A stretch of DNA of 64,000 bases, from contig NZ_VENP01000002.1 of the NCBI RefSeq assembly GCF_006351005.1, positions 1 through 64,000 of the forward strand. The letters are read 5' to 3'. The position numbers and the translations under genes were made by a program. This document shows, one piece after another, positions 47,527 to 59,882 of the stretch. This DNA is from Miniimonas arenae. Its GTDB lineage: Bacteria; Actinomycetota; Actinomycetes; Actinomycetales; Beutenbergiaceae. The notes under the pieces are model-generated. The model was given only the letters and a program-made list of their open reading frames with translations, searched no databases and was not told where the DNA came from. Every line of letters begins with the position of its first letter. The stretch's first letter is position 1.

Positions 47527-47577
47527 GCGAAGGCCCGCATCCGCATCCGGGAACCGGACACGGATGCGGGCCTTCGC
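47527..47577. terminator. Perfect 17-base hairpin between gap and pgk
   Basis: GCGAAGGCCCGCATCCG (47527-47543) pairs exactly with CGGATGCGGGCCTTCGC (47561-47577) around 17 bases. It begins 16 bases after the gap stop. It could be a partial terminator or an mRNA 3'-end stabiliser that raises gap expression relative to pgk-tpiA. Confidence 0.85.
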
Positions 47578-47592
47578 GTCACATCGGGAACG

Positions 47593-48810
<1,218 letters not shown>

Positions 48811-48814
48811 TCAC

Positions 48815-49795
48815 TCAGAGGTCAAGCATCTCCGGCGTGAGGATGCTCTCGGTGTCCGGGATGCCGAGCTCGGCGGCGCGCTTGTCGGCGGTGGCGAGCA
48901 GGCGCCGGATCCGGCCGGCGACGGCGTCCTTCGTCAGCGGCGGGTCGGAGTACTGGCCGAGCTCCTCCAGGGAGGCCTCGCGGTGCTCCAGGCGCAGCCG
49001 ACCGGCCTCGACGAGATGCTCGGGCACTTCCTCACCGAGGATCTCGAACGCGCGCTGCACCCTGGCGCTCGCGGCCACCGCGGCGCGGGCCGAGCGACGC
49101 AGATTGGCGTCGTCGAAGTTGGCCAGCCGGTTCGCGGTGCCGCGCACCTCCCGGCGCATCCGCCGCTCCTCCCACGCGAGCACGGCGTCGTGCGCGCCCA
49201 TCCGGGTGAGCAGCGCGGAGATCGCGTCCCCGTCGCGCACCACGACGCGGTCCACCCCGCGCACCTCGCGCGCCTTGGCCGAGAGCCCGAGCCTGCGGGC
49301 GGCGCCGACAAGAGCGAGTGCGGCCTCGGGGCCCGGGCAGGTCACCTCGAGCGCCGCGGACCGGCCGGGCTCGGTGAGGCTGCCGTGCGCGAGGAACGCG
49401 CCGCGCCACGCCGCGACGGTGTCGGCGACGCTCGCCGAGACGACCTGCGGCGGCAGCCCGCGGACGGGGCGACCACGGCCGTCGAGGAGGCCGGTCTGCC
49501 GGGCGAGCGCCTCGCCGTCGCGCACCACCCGGACGACGTAGCGGTTGCCCTTCCGCAGGGCACCGCCGGAGACCACGATGATGTCGCTCGCGTGGCCGAA
49601 GACCTCGGCGATGGCGACCCGGAGCCGGCGCGCCGCGGCCGCGTTGTCGAGCTCGGCCTCGATGACGATCCGGCCCGAGATGATGTGCAGGCCACCGGCG
49701 AACCGGAGCGTCGCCGAGACCTCGGCCTTGCGGCTGGAGGTGCGGTCGACGCGGACTCTGGCCAGTTCGTCCTTCACGGCAGCGGTCAGAGACAT
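48815..49795 (-). CDS. whiA: DNA-binding protein WhiA
   Basis: A 326-residue regulator of sporulation/division genes in actinobacteria, with an N-terminal LAGLIDADG-like domain (about 20-210, [13 protein letters not shown] as landmark) and a C-terminal helix-turn-helix ([20 protein letters not shown]). The canonical start [14 protein letters not shown] at ATG 49795 is preferred over an ATG 9 bases upstream. It follows yvcK and rapZ, as is standard. Confidence 0.95.
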   Translation of the reverse strand: MSLTAAVKDELARVRVDRTSSRKAEVSATLRFAGGLHIISGRIVIEAELDNAAAARRLRVAIAEVFGHASDIIVVSGGALRKGNRYVVRVVRDGEALARQTGLLDGRGRPVRGLPPQVVSASVADTVAAWRGAFLAHGSLTEPGRSAALEVTCPGPEAALALVGAARRLGLSAKAREVRGVDRVVVRDGDAISALLTRMGAHDAVLAWEERRMRREVRGTANRLANFDDANLRRSARAAVAASARVQRAFEILGEEVPEHLVEAGRLRLEHREASLEELGQYSDPPLTKDAVAGRIRRLLATADKRAAELGIPDTESILTPEMLDL

Positions 49796-49901
49796 GCGGG
49801 ACATCCTGCCATCGAACGGATGCCCACGCGGCGCGCTTCCCGGCCCCGCCCGTCCGCGCGGGCCGAGCCGGGCGCGCGGGTCACCACCGTGCGCACGGGC
49901 C

Positions 49902-51014
49902 TCAGCCCCGGTCCCGGGCGGGTGAGCCGGGGTGCGCGTGGACGGGCGCGGCGGGGCTCGCGCCCGCGCCCGTGACGGCGCTCGCCCCGGCAGCTCTCGC
50001 TCGCGCGGGATCGCTGCCGAGCCGGGCCTCCGCCTCCGGTCCGACGTCACCCCACGTGCCGGCGAACGCGTCGCGGTAGGCCGCGGCGAGGCGCATCGGG
50101 TCGTGCCGCGGCGTGCCGTCGTCGGCGCGGACCTGGCGCAGCAGGAGCCGTGCGCCGAGCTCGTCGGCGACCTGCTCGAGCGCCGTGACGTCGTCGACCC
50201 ACGCCGGGTCCGCGATCACGACGTCGAGCCGCAGGTCGGGGTCGACATCGCGCAGGACGCGCACGTGGTCGGCCGCCGTGAAGCCGTCCGTCTCCCCCTC
50301 CTGCTGCTGCAGGTTGAGTGTGAGGGCGAGGTGGGCGGCGTCGTGCAGCGCGGCGCGCAGCGGCGCGACCTGGAGGTGCGGCAGGACCGAGGTGTACCAG
50401 GAGCCGGGACCGAGCACGACCCAGTCCGCGGCCCGGATCGCCGCGAGCGTCTCGGGGCACATCTCGGGATCCTCGGGCAGGAGGCGTACGCGCGAGACGC
50501 GGCCGCTCGTCACCGCGACCCGGCTCTGGCCGCGGACCACGAGGTCGGGCTGCCCGGTGCGCACGACGTCCGCCTCGATGACGAGCGGCTCCGCCGCCAT
50601 CGGGAGGACCCGCCCTCGAGCGCCGACGAGGTCGGCGAGCAGGTCGAGGCCGGCCACCACGGAACCCGTCTGCGCCCACGCACCGGCGAGGACGAGGTTG
50701 CCGAGCGAGTGCGCGTCGAGCTCCCCGCGGGAGGTGAACCGGTGCTGGAGCAGGTCGTGCCACGCGCGGCCGCGGGGGGTGTCGTCGCACAGCGCGGCGA
50801 GCGCCATCCGCAGGTCGCCGGGCGGGAGGATGCCCATCTCGCCGCGCAGCCGGCCCGAGGAGCCGCCGTCGTCGGCGACCGTGACGACGGCCGTGAGCTC
50901 GGGCGTGAGGTGCCGCAGCGCGAGCAGCGACGCGGCGAGCCCGTGACCGCCGCCGAGCGCGACGAGGCGCTGCGGGTCGGGCCGCAGGGGGTCCAGAGCC
51001 ACCATCGCGCTCAC
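49902..51014 (-). CDS. yvcK: Gluconeogenesis factor YvcK/CuvA family protein
   Basis: A 370-residue CofD-like protein needed in other bacteria for growth on gluconeogenic carbon and for envelope integrity; UDP-sugar binding is known for homologs. [17 protein letters not shown] (18-34, usually GGGTGL) and [12 protein letters not shown] (46-57) are family motifs, with [13 protein letters not shown] later. GTG 51014 overlaps the rapZ stop. The C-terminal roughly 40 residues are Ala/Pro-rich. Confidence 0.92.
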   Translation of the reverse strand: MSAMVALDPLRPDPQRLVALGGGHGLAASLLALRHLTPELTAVVTVADDGGSSGRLRGEMGILPPGDLRMALAALCDDTPRGRAWHDLLQHRFTSRGELDAHSLGNLVLAGAWAQTGSVVAGLDLLADLVGARGRVLPMAAEPLVIEADVVRTGQPDLVVRGQSRVAVTSGRVSRVRLLPEDPEMCPETLAAIRAADWVVLGPGSWYTSVLPHLQVAPLRAALHDAAHLALTLNLQQQEGETDGFTAADHVRVLRDVDPDLRLDVVIADPAWVDDVTALEQVADELGARLLLRQVRADDGTPRHDPMRLAAAYRDAFAGTWGDVGPEAEARLGSDPARARAAGASAVTGAGASPAAPVHAHPGSPARDRG

Positions 51015-52063
51015 TCCCGCCCGAGGTCGCGGTGCAGGGTGCGGACGGAGAGTCCCCGGGCGCGCAGCAGCTCGCCGAGGCGGATCGACATCGCCACCGA
51101 GCGGTGCTTGCCGCCCGTGCAGCCGACGGCGATCGTCAGGTAGTGCTTCTGCTCGCTGAGGTAGCCGGTGAGGACGGGCTCCAGCAGGTTGGCGTACCCC
51201 TCGATGAACTCCTGCGCACCGGGCAGCCCGAGCACGTAGTTCGCGACCGGGGCGTCCTGGCCGGTGAGGTGGCGCAGCTCGGTGACCCAGTACGGGTTGG
51301 CGAGGAACCGCACGTCGACGACGTGGTCGGCGTCGAGCGGGAGGCCGTACTTGAACCCGAAGGACACGATGCTCACCTGGATCGGGCGCTCGCCCTCCCC
51401 CGCGACCACGGAACGCACCTGCGCGGCGAGCTGGTGGACCGTGAGCGTGCTCGTGTCGAGGTAGACGTCGGCACGCCGGCGCAGGTGGTCGGTGAGGGCG
51501 CGCTCGGCGGCGATCCCGTCGAGGATCCGCCCCTCGCCCTGCAGCGGGTGCGGTCGACGGACCGACTCGAACCGCCGCACCAGCGTCGCGTCGTCCGCGT
51601 CGAGGAAGACGATGCGGTACTCGATGCCCTGCGCGCGGAACGCGTCGATGACGGCGGAGAGCTCGCTGAAGAACTCCTTGCCGCGCGCGTCCACGACCGC
51701 CGCGAGCCGGCGGACACCCCCGGTCGGGGACATCATCCCCACCAGCGGCGCCAGCAGCCGCGGCGGGAGGTTGTCCACGACGTACCAGTCGAGGTCCTCG
51801 AGCACCGCGGCCGCGCGCGTCCGGCCGGCTCCCGACATCCCCGTGATCAGCAGCACCTCGCTGCGCTGCGCGACCGGCGCTGCCGTGCTCGCCTCGAGCA
51901 GCGGGATCCCGGTCGGGACAGTGGGCGGCGCCTGCGGGTCGCCCGGCGCCGGGGTGGCGGCGCTCGGGTCGCTCAGGTCGGTCGGGCCGATCGGGTCGCT
52001 CGCGTCAAGGGACGACGGCGGACCGGCCGCGTCGCGCGGGTCGCCGGCACGGGGCTGCGTCAT
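51011..52063 (-). CDS. rapZ: RNase adapter protein RapZ family nucleotide-binding protein
   Basis: A 350-residue P-loop protein. [19 protein letters not shown] (73-91) and [12 protein letters not shown] are typical; the C-terminal domain has [13 protein letters not shown] (314-326). The first roughly 65 residues are a Pro/Ala/Asp/Ser-rich extension absent from E. coli RapZ. ATG 52063 overlaps the uvrC stop (ATGA). In E. coli RapZ controls glucosamine-6-phosphate synthase RNA; its role in actinobacteria is not established. Confidence 0.92.
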   Translation of the reverse strand: MTQPRAGDPRDAAGPPSSLDASDPIGPTDLSDPSAATPAPGDPQAPPTVPTGIPLLEASTAAPVAQRSEVLLITGMSGAGRTRAAAVLEDLDWYVVDNLPPRLLAPLVGMMSPTGGVRRLAAVVDARGKEFFSELSAVIDAFRAQGIEYRIVFLDADDATLVRRFESVRRPHPLQGEGRILDGIAAERALTDHLRRRADVYLDTSTLTVHQLAAQVRSVVAGEGERPIQVSIVSFGFKYGLPLDADHVVDVRFLANPYWVTELRHLTGQDAPVANYVLGLPGAQEFIEGYANLLEPVLTGYLSEQKHYLTIAVGCTGGKHRSVAMSIRLGELLRARGLSVRTLHRDLGRE

Positions 52064-54147
52064 GGTTCCAGGATGCCAGCCTCCGCGCGCGGCGGGGCCG
52101 CGGCTGCACTCGGCTCCGCTGCCTCGTCCCCCACTGCATCGTCCCCCACGGCCTCCGTCGCGGCTGGTGCGCCCGCGTCGAGCGCCGGTGCTTCCGCGTC
52201 GAGCGCCGGTGCGCCCGGTCGGGTGAGCGCCTCGTGCACGACCTGCGCCAGTGTCGGGCCGATGCCGGGCACCGCGGCGATCTCGTCGGGCGTCGCGGCG
52301 GCGAGCGCGCGCACCGAGCGGAACGCGGCGAGCAGCGCACGCTGCCTGGCCGGCCCGAGACCGGGGACGTCGTCGAGCACGGACCGCGTCATCGCCGTCG
52401 AGCGCCGTTTGCGGTGGTGCGTGATGGCGAACCGGTGCGCCTCGTCGCGGACGCGCTGCAGCAGGTAGAGGCCCTCGCTCGTGCGGGGCAGCACGACGGG
52501 GAACTCCTCCCCCGGCAGCCAGACCTCCTCGAGCCGCTTCGCGAGCCCGACGAGGGCGACGTCGTCGACGCCGAGCTCGTCCAGCGCGCGCTGCGCGGCC
52601 GCGACCTGCGGCGGCCCGCCGTCGACCACGAGCAGCTGCGGCGCGTACGCGAACCGCGCCGGTCGCCCCGTGGTGGGGTCGACGGCCCCCGACAGCGGGA
52701 TGCCGTCCTCGTCCACCGCGTCGCTGCCGCCGATCCCGGCCGCTCGCTCCGCGGCGAGCCGCTTGAACCGGCGCGAGATGACCTCGTGCATCGCCTCGGT
52801 GTCGTCCCGTGCGCCGGTGCCGTCCGCGCCGCGCACGACGAAGTGCCGGTAGGCGCTCTTGCGGGGCACGCCGTCCTCGAACACAACCATCGACCCGACC
52901 TGGTGGGAGCCCTGCGTGGTCGAGATGTCGAAGCACTCGATGCGCAACGGCGAGGTGGGCAGGTCGAGCTCGCGCTCCAGGTCGGCCAGGGCGCGCGAGC
53001 GCGCCGTGAGGTCGCCGGCCCGGCGCGTCTTGTGCAGCGCGAGGGCGCCCTCGGCGTTCGTGCGCACGGTCTCGGCGAGAGCGCGCTTGTCGCCGCGGGC
53101 CGGGACGCGCAGCGACACCTTGGCGCCGCGCGAGCGCGCCAGCCACTCCGCGACCTCGGGCGCGTCCTCCGGCAGTGCGGGGACGAGCACCTCGCGCGGC
53201 ACGTCCGCCCCACCCTCGCCGTAGACCTGCAGGAGCAGGCGCTCCACGAGCGCGGCGTCGTCGAGGTCCTCCACCCGCTCCGACACCCAGCCGCGCTGGC
53301 CCCGCACGCGACCCCCGCGCACGTGGAACACCTGCACGGAGACCTCGAGCTCGTCGCCCGCGAGGGCGAACACGTCGGCGTCCGTACCGTCGGAGAGCAC
53401 GACGGCGTTCTTCTCCACGACGCGCCGCAGCGCACCGAGGTCGTCGCGCAGCCGCGCGGCGCGCTCGAAGTCCAGCTCGGCGGCGGCCGAGGCCATCTCC
53501 CGCTCGAGCCGGCGCACGAACGTCGCCGTCTCCCCCGCCATGAAGGCGCAGAAGTCCTCGGCGAGAGCCCGGTGGTCCTCCGGCGAGATCGACCCGACGC
53601 ACGGGGCGCTGCACTTGTCGATGTACCCGAGCAGGCACGGCCGCCCCGACGACGCGGCGCGCCGGAAGACGCCCGCGCTGCAGCTGCGGATCGGGAAGAC
53701 GCGCAGCAGCAGGTCGACGGTCTCGCGGATCGCCCACGCGTGCGAGTACGGCCCGAAGTAGCGCGTGCCGGCCCGCTTGGCGCCGCGCATCACCTGGACC
53801 CTCGGGATCTCCTCCCCCATCGTGACGGCGAGGTAGGGGTAGGACTTGTCGTCGCGGTACTTGACGTTGAATCGCGGGTCGAACTCCTTGATCCACGAGT
53901 ACTCGAGGCTCAGCGCCTCGACCTCCGTGCCCACCACGGTCCACTCCACCCGGTTCGCGGTGGTCACCATCGTGGCCGTGCGCGGGTGCAGTGTGGACAG
54001 GTCCGCGAAGTAGTTCGCCAGGCGGGACCGCAGGCTCTTCGCCTTGCCGACGTAGATGACCCGGCCCGAGGGGTCGCTGAACCGGTAGACGCCGGGGGCG
54101 TCGGGGATCTCGCCGGGCCGGGGCCGGTAGCTCGCGGGGTTGGTCAT
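52060..54147 (-). CDS. uvrC: Excinuclease ABC subunit C
   Basis: A 695-residue subunit making both incisions in nucleotide excision repair. N-terminal GIY-YIG nuclease ([20 protein letters not shown]), UVR motif ([14 protein letters not shown]), RNase-H-like domain ([20 protein letters not shown]) and two helix-hairpin-helix motifs ([21 protein letters not shown]) appear in order. A tail of about 55 residues, rich in Ala/Pro/Glu/Asp with a repeated APALDA, follows. ATG 54147 is 10 bases after the uvrA stop. Confidence 0.95.
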   Translation of the reverse strand: MTNPASYRPRPGEIPDAPGVYRFSDPSGRVIYVGKAKSLRSRLANYFADLSTLHPRTATMVTTANRVEWTVVGTEVEALSLEYSWIKEFDPRFNVKYRDDKSYPYLAVTMGEEIPRVQVMRGAKRAGTRYFGPYSHAWAIRETVDLLLRVFPIRSCSAGVFRRAASSGRPCLLGYIDKCSAPCVGSISPEDHRALAEDFCAFMAGETATFVRRLEREMASAAAELDFERAARLRDDLGALRRVVEKNAVVLSDGTDADVFALAGDELEVSVQVFHVRGGRVRGQRGWVSERVEDLDDAALVERLLLQVYGEGGADVPREVLVPALPEDAPEVAEWLARSRGAKVSLRVPARGDKRALAETVRTNAEGALALHKTRRAGDLTARSRALADLERELDLPTSPLRIECFDISTTQGSHQVGSMVVFEDGVPRKSAYRHFVVRGADGTGARDDTEAMHEVISRRFKRLAAERAAGIGGSDAVDEDGIPLSGAVDPTTGRPARFAYAPQLLVVDGGPPQVAAAQRALDELGVDDVALVGLAKRLEEVWLPGEEFPVVLPRTSEGLYLLQRVRDEAHRFAITHHRKRRSTAMTRSVLDDVPGLGPARQRALLAAFRSVRALAAATPDEIAAVPGIGPTLAQVVHEALTRPGAPALDAEAPALDAGAPAATEAVGDDAVGDEAAEPSAAAAPPRAEAGILEP

Positions 54148-54157
54148 GCCGGGCGGC

Positions 54158-57016
<2,859 letters not shown>

Positions 57017-57046
57017 GCGTCCATGGTAAGTCCGACCACCGACACG

Positions 57047-57062
57047 TCGCACATCTGTTCGA
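57047..57062. promoter_or_regulatory. Putative LexA (SOS) box upstream of uvrA
   Basis: TCGCACATCTGTTCGA matches the actinobacterial palindrome TCGAAC-N4-GTTCGA at all but one position. It lies 31 bases before the uvrA start and in the shared region with divergent yciI. LexA control of uvrA is known in many bacteria. No equivalent was found before uvrB. Confidence 0.65.
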
Positions 57063-57153
57063 CGGGCCGGTGAGCGGGCGACGCTAGGTTGGGACCCGCA
57101 GCGCTCAGAACCGCACCCACGCACCCAACCACGCCCGAGCCGAACCCCGACCC

Positions 57154-57180
57154 GCACCAGATCCGCACCAGATCCGCACC
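57154..57180. repeat. Short tandem repeat upstream of the YciI gene
   Basis: GCACCAGATCC occurs twice in tandem (57154-57164, 57165-57175), followed by GCACC. It lies within the leader of the YciI gene, about 20 bases before its ribosome-binding site. Confidence 0.75.
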
Positions 57181-57205
57181 GCAGCGTGCCGCACAGGAGG
57201 TCCCC

Positions 57206-57493
57206 ATGCCCGTGTTCGCCGTCGAGTACACCTACGACGACCGCACCGCCGAGCGCGACGCGGTCCGGCCCGAGCACCGCGCGTTCCTGCGCGCCCTGCA
57301 CGAGACGGGCGCGCTGCTCGCCTCCGGGCCGTTCGAGGGCGGCGCGAGCGCGCTGCTCGTCGTCGTTGCCGCCGACGACGCCGCGGCGCGCGACCTGCTG
57401 ACGGGTGACCCGTTCGCGGCGGCCGGGCTCCTCGCCGACGTGCGGGTGCGCCCGTGGTCACCCGTGATCGGCGTGTTCGCGCACCTCGTGTAG
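57206..57493 (+). CDS. YciI family protein
   Basis: A 95-residue ferredoxin-fold-like protein of the YciI/YCII family. The conserved His ([11 protein letters not shown]) and Asp ([11 protein letters not shown]) that form the putative active site are present. Members include chloromuconolactone-dehalogenase-like enzymes but most have no known function. AGGAGGT (57195-57201) precedes ATG 57206. It is divergent from uvrA and convergent with the terC pair. Confidence 0.88.
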   Translation: MPVFAVEYTYDDRTAERDAVRPEHRAFLRALHETGALLASGPFEGGASALLVVVAADDAAARDLLTGDPFAAAGLLADVRVRPWSPVIGVFAHLV

Positions 57494-57511
57494 CGCGAGC
57501 GCCGCGAGCCG

Positions 57512-58489
57512 TCAGGCCGGGGCGTCCTGTCGCGGCGGCTTGAGGACGCTGACCAGCCCCGCCACCCCGAGGCAGCCCGCGATCACCACGAGGGACACCC
57601 ACGTGGCGATCTCGGGCGCCCACCCGACGGGCTCGCCGTGGTTGATGAACGGCAGCCGGTTGGTGTGCAGCGCCTCGAGCACGAGCTTGACGCCGATGAA
57701 CGCGAGCACCGCGGCGAGCCCGTACTTGAGGTAGGCGAGCCGCTCCATGAGCCCGCCGAGCATGAAGTAGAGCTGGCGCAGACCCATGAGCGCGAAGATG
57801 TTCGTGGTGAACACGATGAACGGGTCGGTCGTGAGCCCGAAGATCGCGGGGATCGAGTCGAGCGCGAACAGCAGGTCCGTCGTGCCGAGCGAGAGGATCA
57901 CGAGCGCCATCGGGGTGAGAAGCTTGCGCCCGTCGATCCGCGTGACCAGCCGGCGGCTGTCGAACTCCGTCGACACCGGCATCACGCGGCGCACGAGCCG
58001 GATCGTGAGGTTCTCCCGGTACTCCTCGACGTCGTCGGCGCGCAGCATGGAGACGGCCGTCACCACGAGGATCGCGCCGAAGAGGTAGAAGACCGCGGTG
58101 AAGCGGTCGATGATCGCGGCGCCGGCGAGGATCAGCGCGGCGCGCAGCACCAGCGCGATGAGGATGCCGATCATGAGCGCGCCCTGCTGCAGCGCGCGTG
58201 GTACCGCGAACGACCCGAGGATGAGCGCGAACACGAAGAGGTTGTCCAGGCTCAGGGAGTACTCCGTGAGCCAGCCCGCGACGAACTCCCCCGCCGGCGC
58301 CGGCCCGCCGACCACCCACACGAGGCCCGCGAACACGAGCGCGAGTCCGACGTACACGCCGACCCAGCGCGCGCTCTCCGTGAAGGTCGGCACGTGCGGG
58401 CGGCGCCCGATCACGGCCAGGTCGACGACGAGGATCGCCAGGATGACGACGAGCGACGTGACCTCGAACCAGCCCGGGAGCTGCGTCAC
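57512..58489 (-). CDS. TerC/Alx family integral membrane protein 2 (probable metal efflux)
   Basis: A 325-residue TerC-family protein with about eight to nine membrane helices and the conserved acidic motifs NLFVFALILGSF and FALDSIPAIFGLTTDPFIVF. Family members are linked to manganese export. GTG 58489 overlaps the stop of the first terC gene (GTGA), so the two paralogs are translated together under the same riboswitch-controlled leader. Its C-terminus is short and lacks the charged tail of paralog 1. Confidence 0.9.
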   Translation of the reverse strand: MTQLPGWFEVTSLVVILAILVVDLAVIGRRPHVPTFTESARWVGVYVGLALVFAGLVWVVGGPAPAGEFVAGWLTEYSLSLDNLFVFALILGSFAVPRALQQGALMIGILIALVLRAALILAGAAIIDRFTAVFYLFGAILVVTAVSMLRADDVEEYRENLTIRLVRRVMPVSTEFDSRRLVTRIDGRKLLTPMALVILSLGTTDLLFALDSIPAIFGLTTDPFIVFTTNIFALMGLRQLYFMLGGLMERLAYLKYGLAAVLAFIGVKLVLEALHTNRLPFINHGEPVGWAPEIATWVSLVVIAGCLGVAGLVSVLKPPRQDAPA

Positions 58490-59538
58490 CGCTCCTCGCC
58501 CGACGCGCCGCCGCCCGACCCGGGCGTCGTGTCCGACCCGGTCGTGCCGGCGCCGGCCGCCTCGAGCGCACGCTCGTCCCGACGGGTCTTCACGAGGCTC
58601 GCGACCGTCGTGATCACGAGGACCGAGACGATGAACGTGAGCGAGAACCCGATGCTCACCTCGGGGATCACGTCGACGTGCTCACCGCCGTTGATGAACG
58701 GCACCTCGTTCTCGTGCAGCGCGTGGATGACGAGCTTGACGCCGATGAACGCGAGGATCGCGGCGAGGCCGTAGTTGAGGTAGACGAGCTTGTCGAGCAG
58801 CCCGTCGATGAGGAAGAACAGCTGGCGCAGACCCAGCAGCGAGAACGCGTTCGCTGCGAAGATCAGGTAGACCTCCTGGGTGAGGCCGAAGATGGCGGGG
58901 ATCGAGTCGATCGCGAACAGGATGTCCGCCGAGCCGATCGCGATCATCACGAGCAGCATCGGCGTGATGTGCCAGCGACCCTCGTGCCGCACCCACACCC
59001 GGTCGCCGTGGAAGCCCTCCGTGACCGGCACCACCCGACGCACGGTCCGGACGAGCCAGGTCTCCCTCTTCTCGTCGGTCTCCTCGGTGTGCCGCAGCTG
59101 CGCGAACGCCGTCCAGATGAGGAAGGCGCCGAACAGGTAGAAGATCGCGGCCCAGTTGTTGACGATCTCGGCGCCGATGAGGATGAAGACGGTGCGCAGC
59201 ACGAGCGCGAGGATGATGCCGACGAACAGCACCTTCTGCTGGTTCTCCCGCGGGACCGCGAACGCGGCCATGATGAGGACGAACACGAAGAGGTTGTCGA
59301 CCGAGAGCGACTTCTCGGTGATGTACCCGGCGTAGTACTCCGCGGCGAAGCCGCTGCCCCACATCCAGAGCACGAAGAGGCCGAAGAGCAGCGCGATCGC
59401 CACGTAGGCGCCGGACCAGATCGCCGCCTCGCGCAGCGTGGGGGCGTGCGGCTTGCGCACGTGCCCGAAGAGGTCGACGGCGAGCATCGCCACGATGCCG
59501 GCGAGCGTGCCGACCCAGATCCAGACGGAGACGTCCAT
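58486..59538 (-). CDS. TerC/Alx family integral membrane protein 1 (probable Mn2+ exporter)
   Basis: A 350-residue membrane protein similar in design to paralog 2: NLFVFVLIMAAFAVPRENQQ, FAIDSIPAIFGLTQEVYLIF and NYGLAAILAFIGVKLVIHAL. Acidic residues in the helices are the likely metal path. The C-terminus has a charged, Gly/Ser-rich tail. ATG 59538 is preceded by GAAGGG with 6 bases spacing; that Shine-Dalgarno can be sequestered by the riboswitch expression platform. Mn2+ export is inferred from family and riboswitch. Confidence 0.92.
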   Translation of the reverse strand: MDVSVWIWVGTLAGIVAMLAVDLFGHVRKPHAPTLREAAIWSGAYVAIALLFGLFVLWMWGSGFAAEYYAGYITEKSLSVDNLFVFVLIMAAFAVPRENQQKVLFVGIILALVLRTVFILIGAEIVNNWAAIFYLFGAFLIWTAFAQLRHTEETDEKRETWLVRTVRRVVPVTEGFHGDRVWVRHEGRWHITPMLLVMIAIGSADILFAIDSIPAIFGLTQEVYLIFAANAFSLLGLRQLFFLIDGLLDKLVYLNYGLAAILAFIGVKLVIHALHENEVPFINGGEHVDVIPEVSIGFSLTFIVSVLVITTVASLVKTRRDERALEAAGAGTTGSDTTPGSGGGASGEER

Positions 59539-59544
59539 GGGGAA

Positions 59545-59575
59545 CCCTTCGGTGCCGTTGCTGAGGGACCGAAGG
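59545..59575 (-). promoter_or_regulatory. Expression platform sequestering the terC Shine-Dalgarno
   Basis: On the minus strand CCTTCGGT (59575-59568), the 3' strand of the aptamer's P1 stem, can instead pair over 8 bases with ACCGAAGG (59553-59546), which contains most of the terC Shine-Dalgarno GAAGGG (59550-59545). The loop is 14 bases. The two pairings are mutually exclusive, so stabilising P1 would free the ribosome-binding site. Confidence 0.8.
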
Positions 59576-59679
59576 TCTTCTCCGGCCACCGGCCACCGGC
59601 CGGGTGCCCGACGACACCGGGAACCCTGCGCCGGGTGCCGTGGTGACGATGCCGTCGATTGAGGAGTACTCCCCTTCGG
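59569..59679 (-). ncRNA. yybP-ykoY manganese riboswitch aptamer
   Basis: The minus strand shows CCGAAGG-GGAGTA-CTCC at the 5' side and GGAG-AAGA-CCTTCGG at the 3' side. These give P1 (CCGAAGG/CCTTCGG), the conserved internal loop GGAGUA/AAGA and P2 (CUCC/GGAG), matching the yybP-ykoY consensus. ATCGTCACCAC in between fits the second conserved loop. It lies 31 bases before a terC gene, the usual regulon of this class. The 193 bases from 59680 to 59872 upstream hold the promoter region; nothing else was recognised there. Confidence 0.9.
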
Positions 59680-59865
59680 GGGCGACTCTAGGTGACGACG
59701 TGCGCTCGTGTCACGAACCGGGCACGCCGGTGGCGCCGGGCGGACTGCTCATGCGGCCCGTGGACGTCGCACGCCCGACGGCGTCGCGCCGGTTCCCCGC
59801 TCGTCCGCGTGACGGACGCCACATCTCAGGCGGTGGTCGACGCTGGCGCCGCGACGGCCCGCGAG

Positions 59866-59882
59866 GACGGCCTCAGGCCGTC
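59866..59882. repeat. Small palindrome with the uvrB stop codon in its loop
   Basis: GACGGCC and GGCCGTC pair around TCA, which is the uvrB stop codon read on the minus strand. It may help terminate or end uvrB translation and transcription; the stem is short. Confidence 0.5.
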
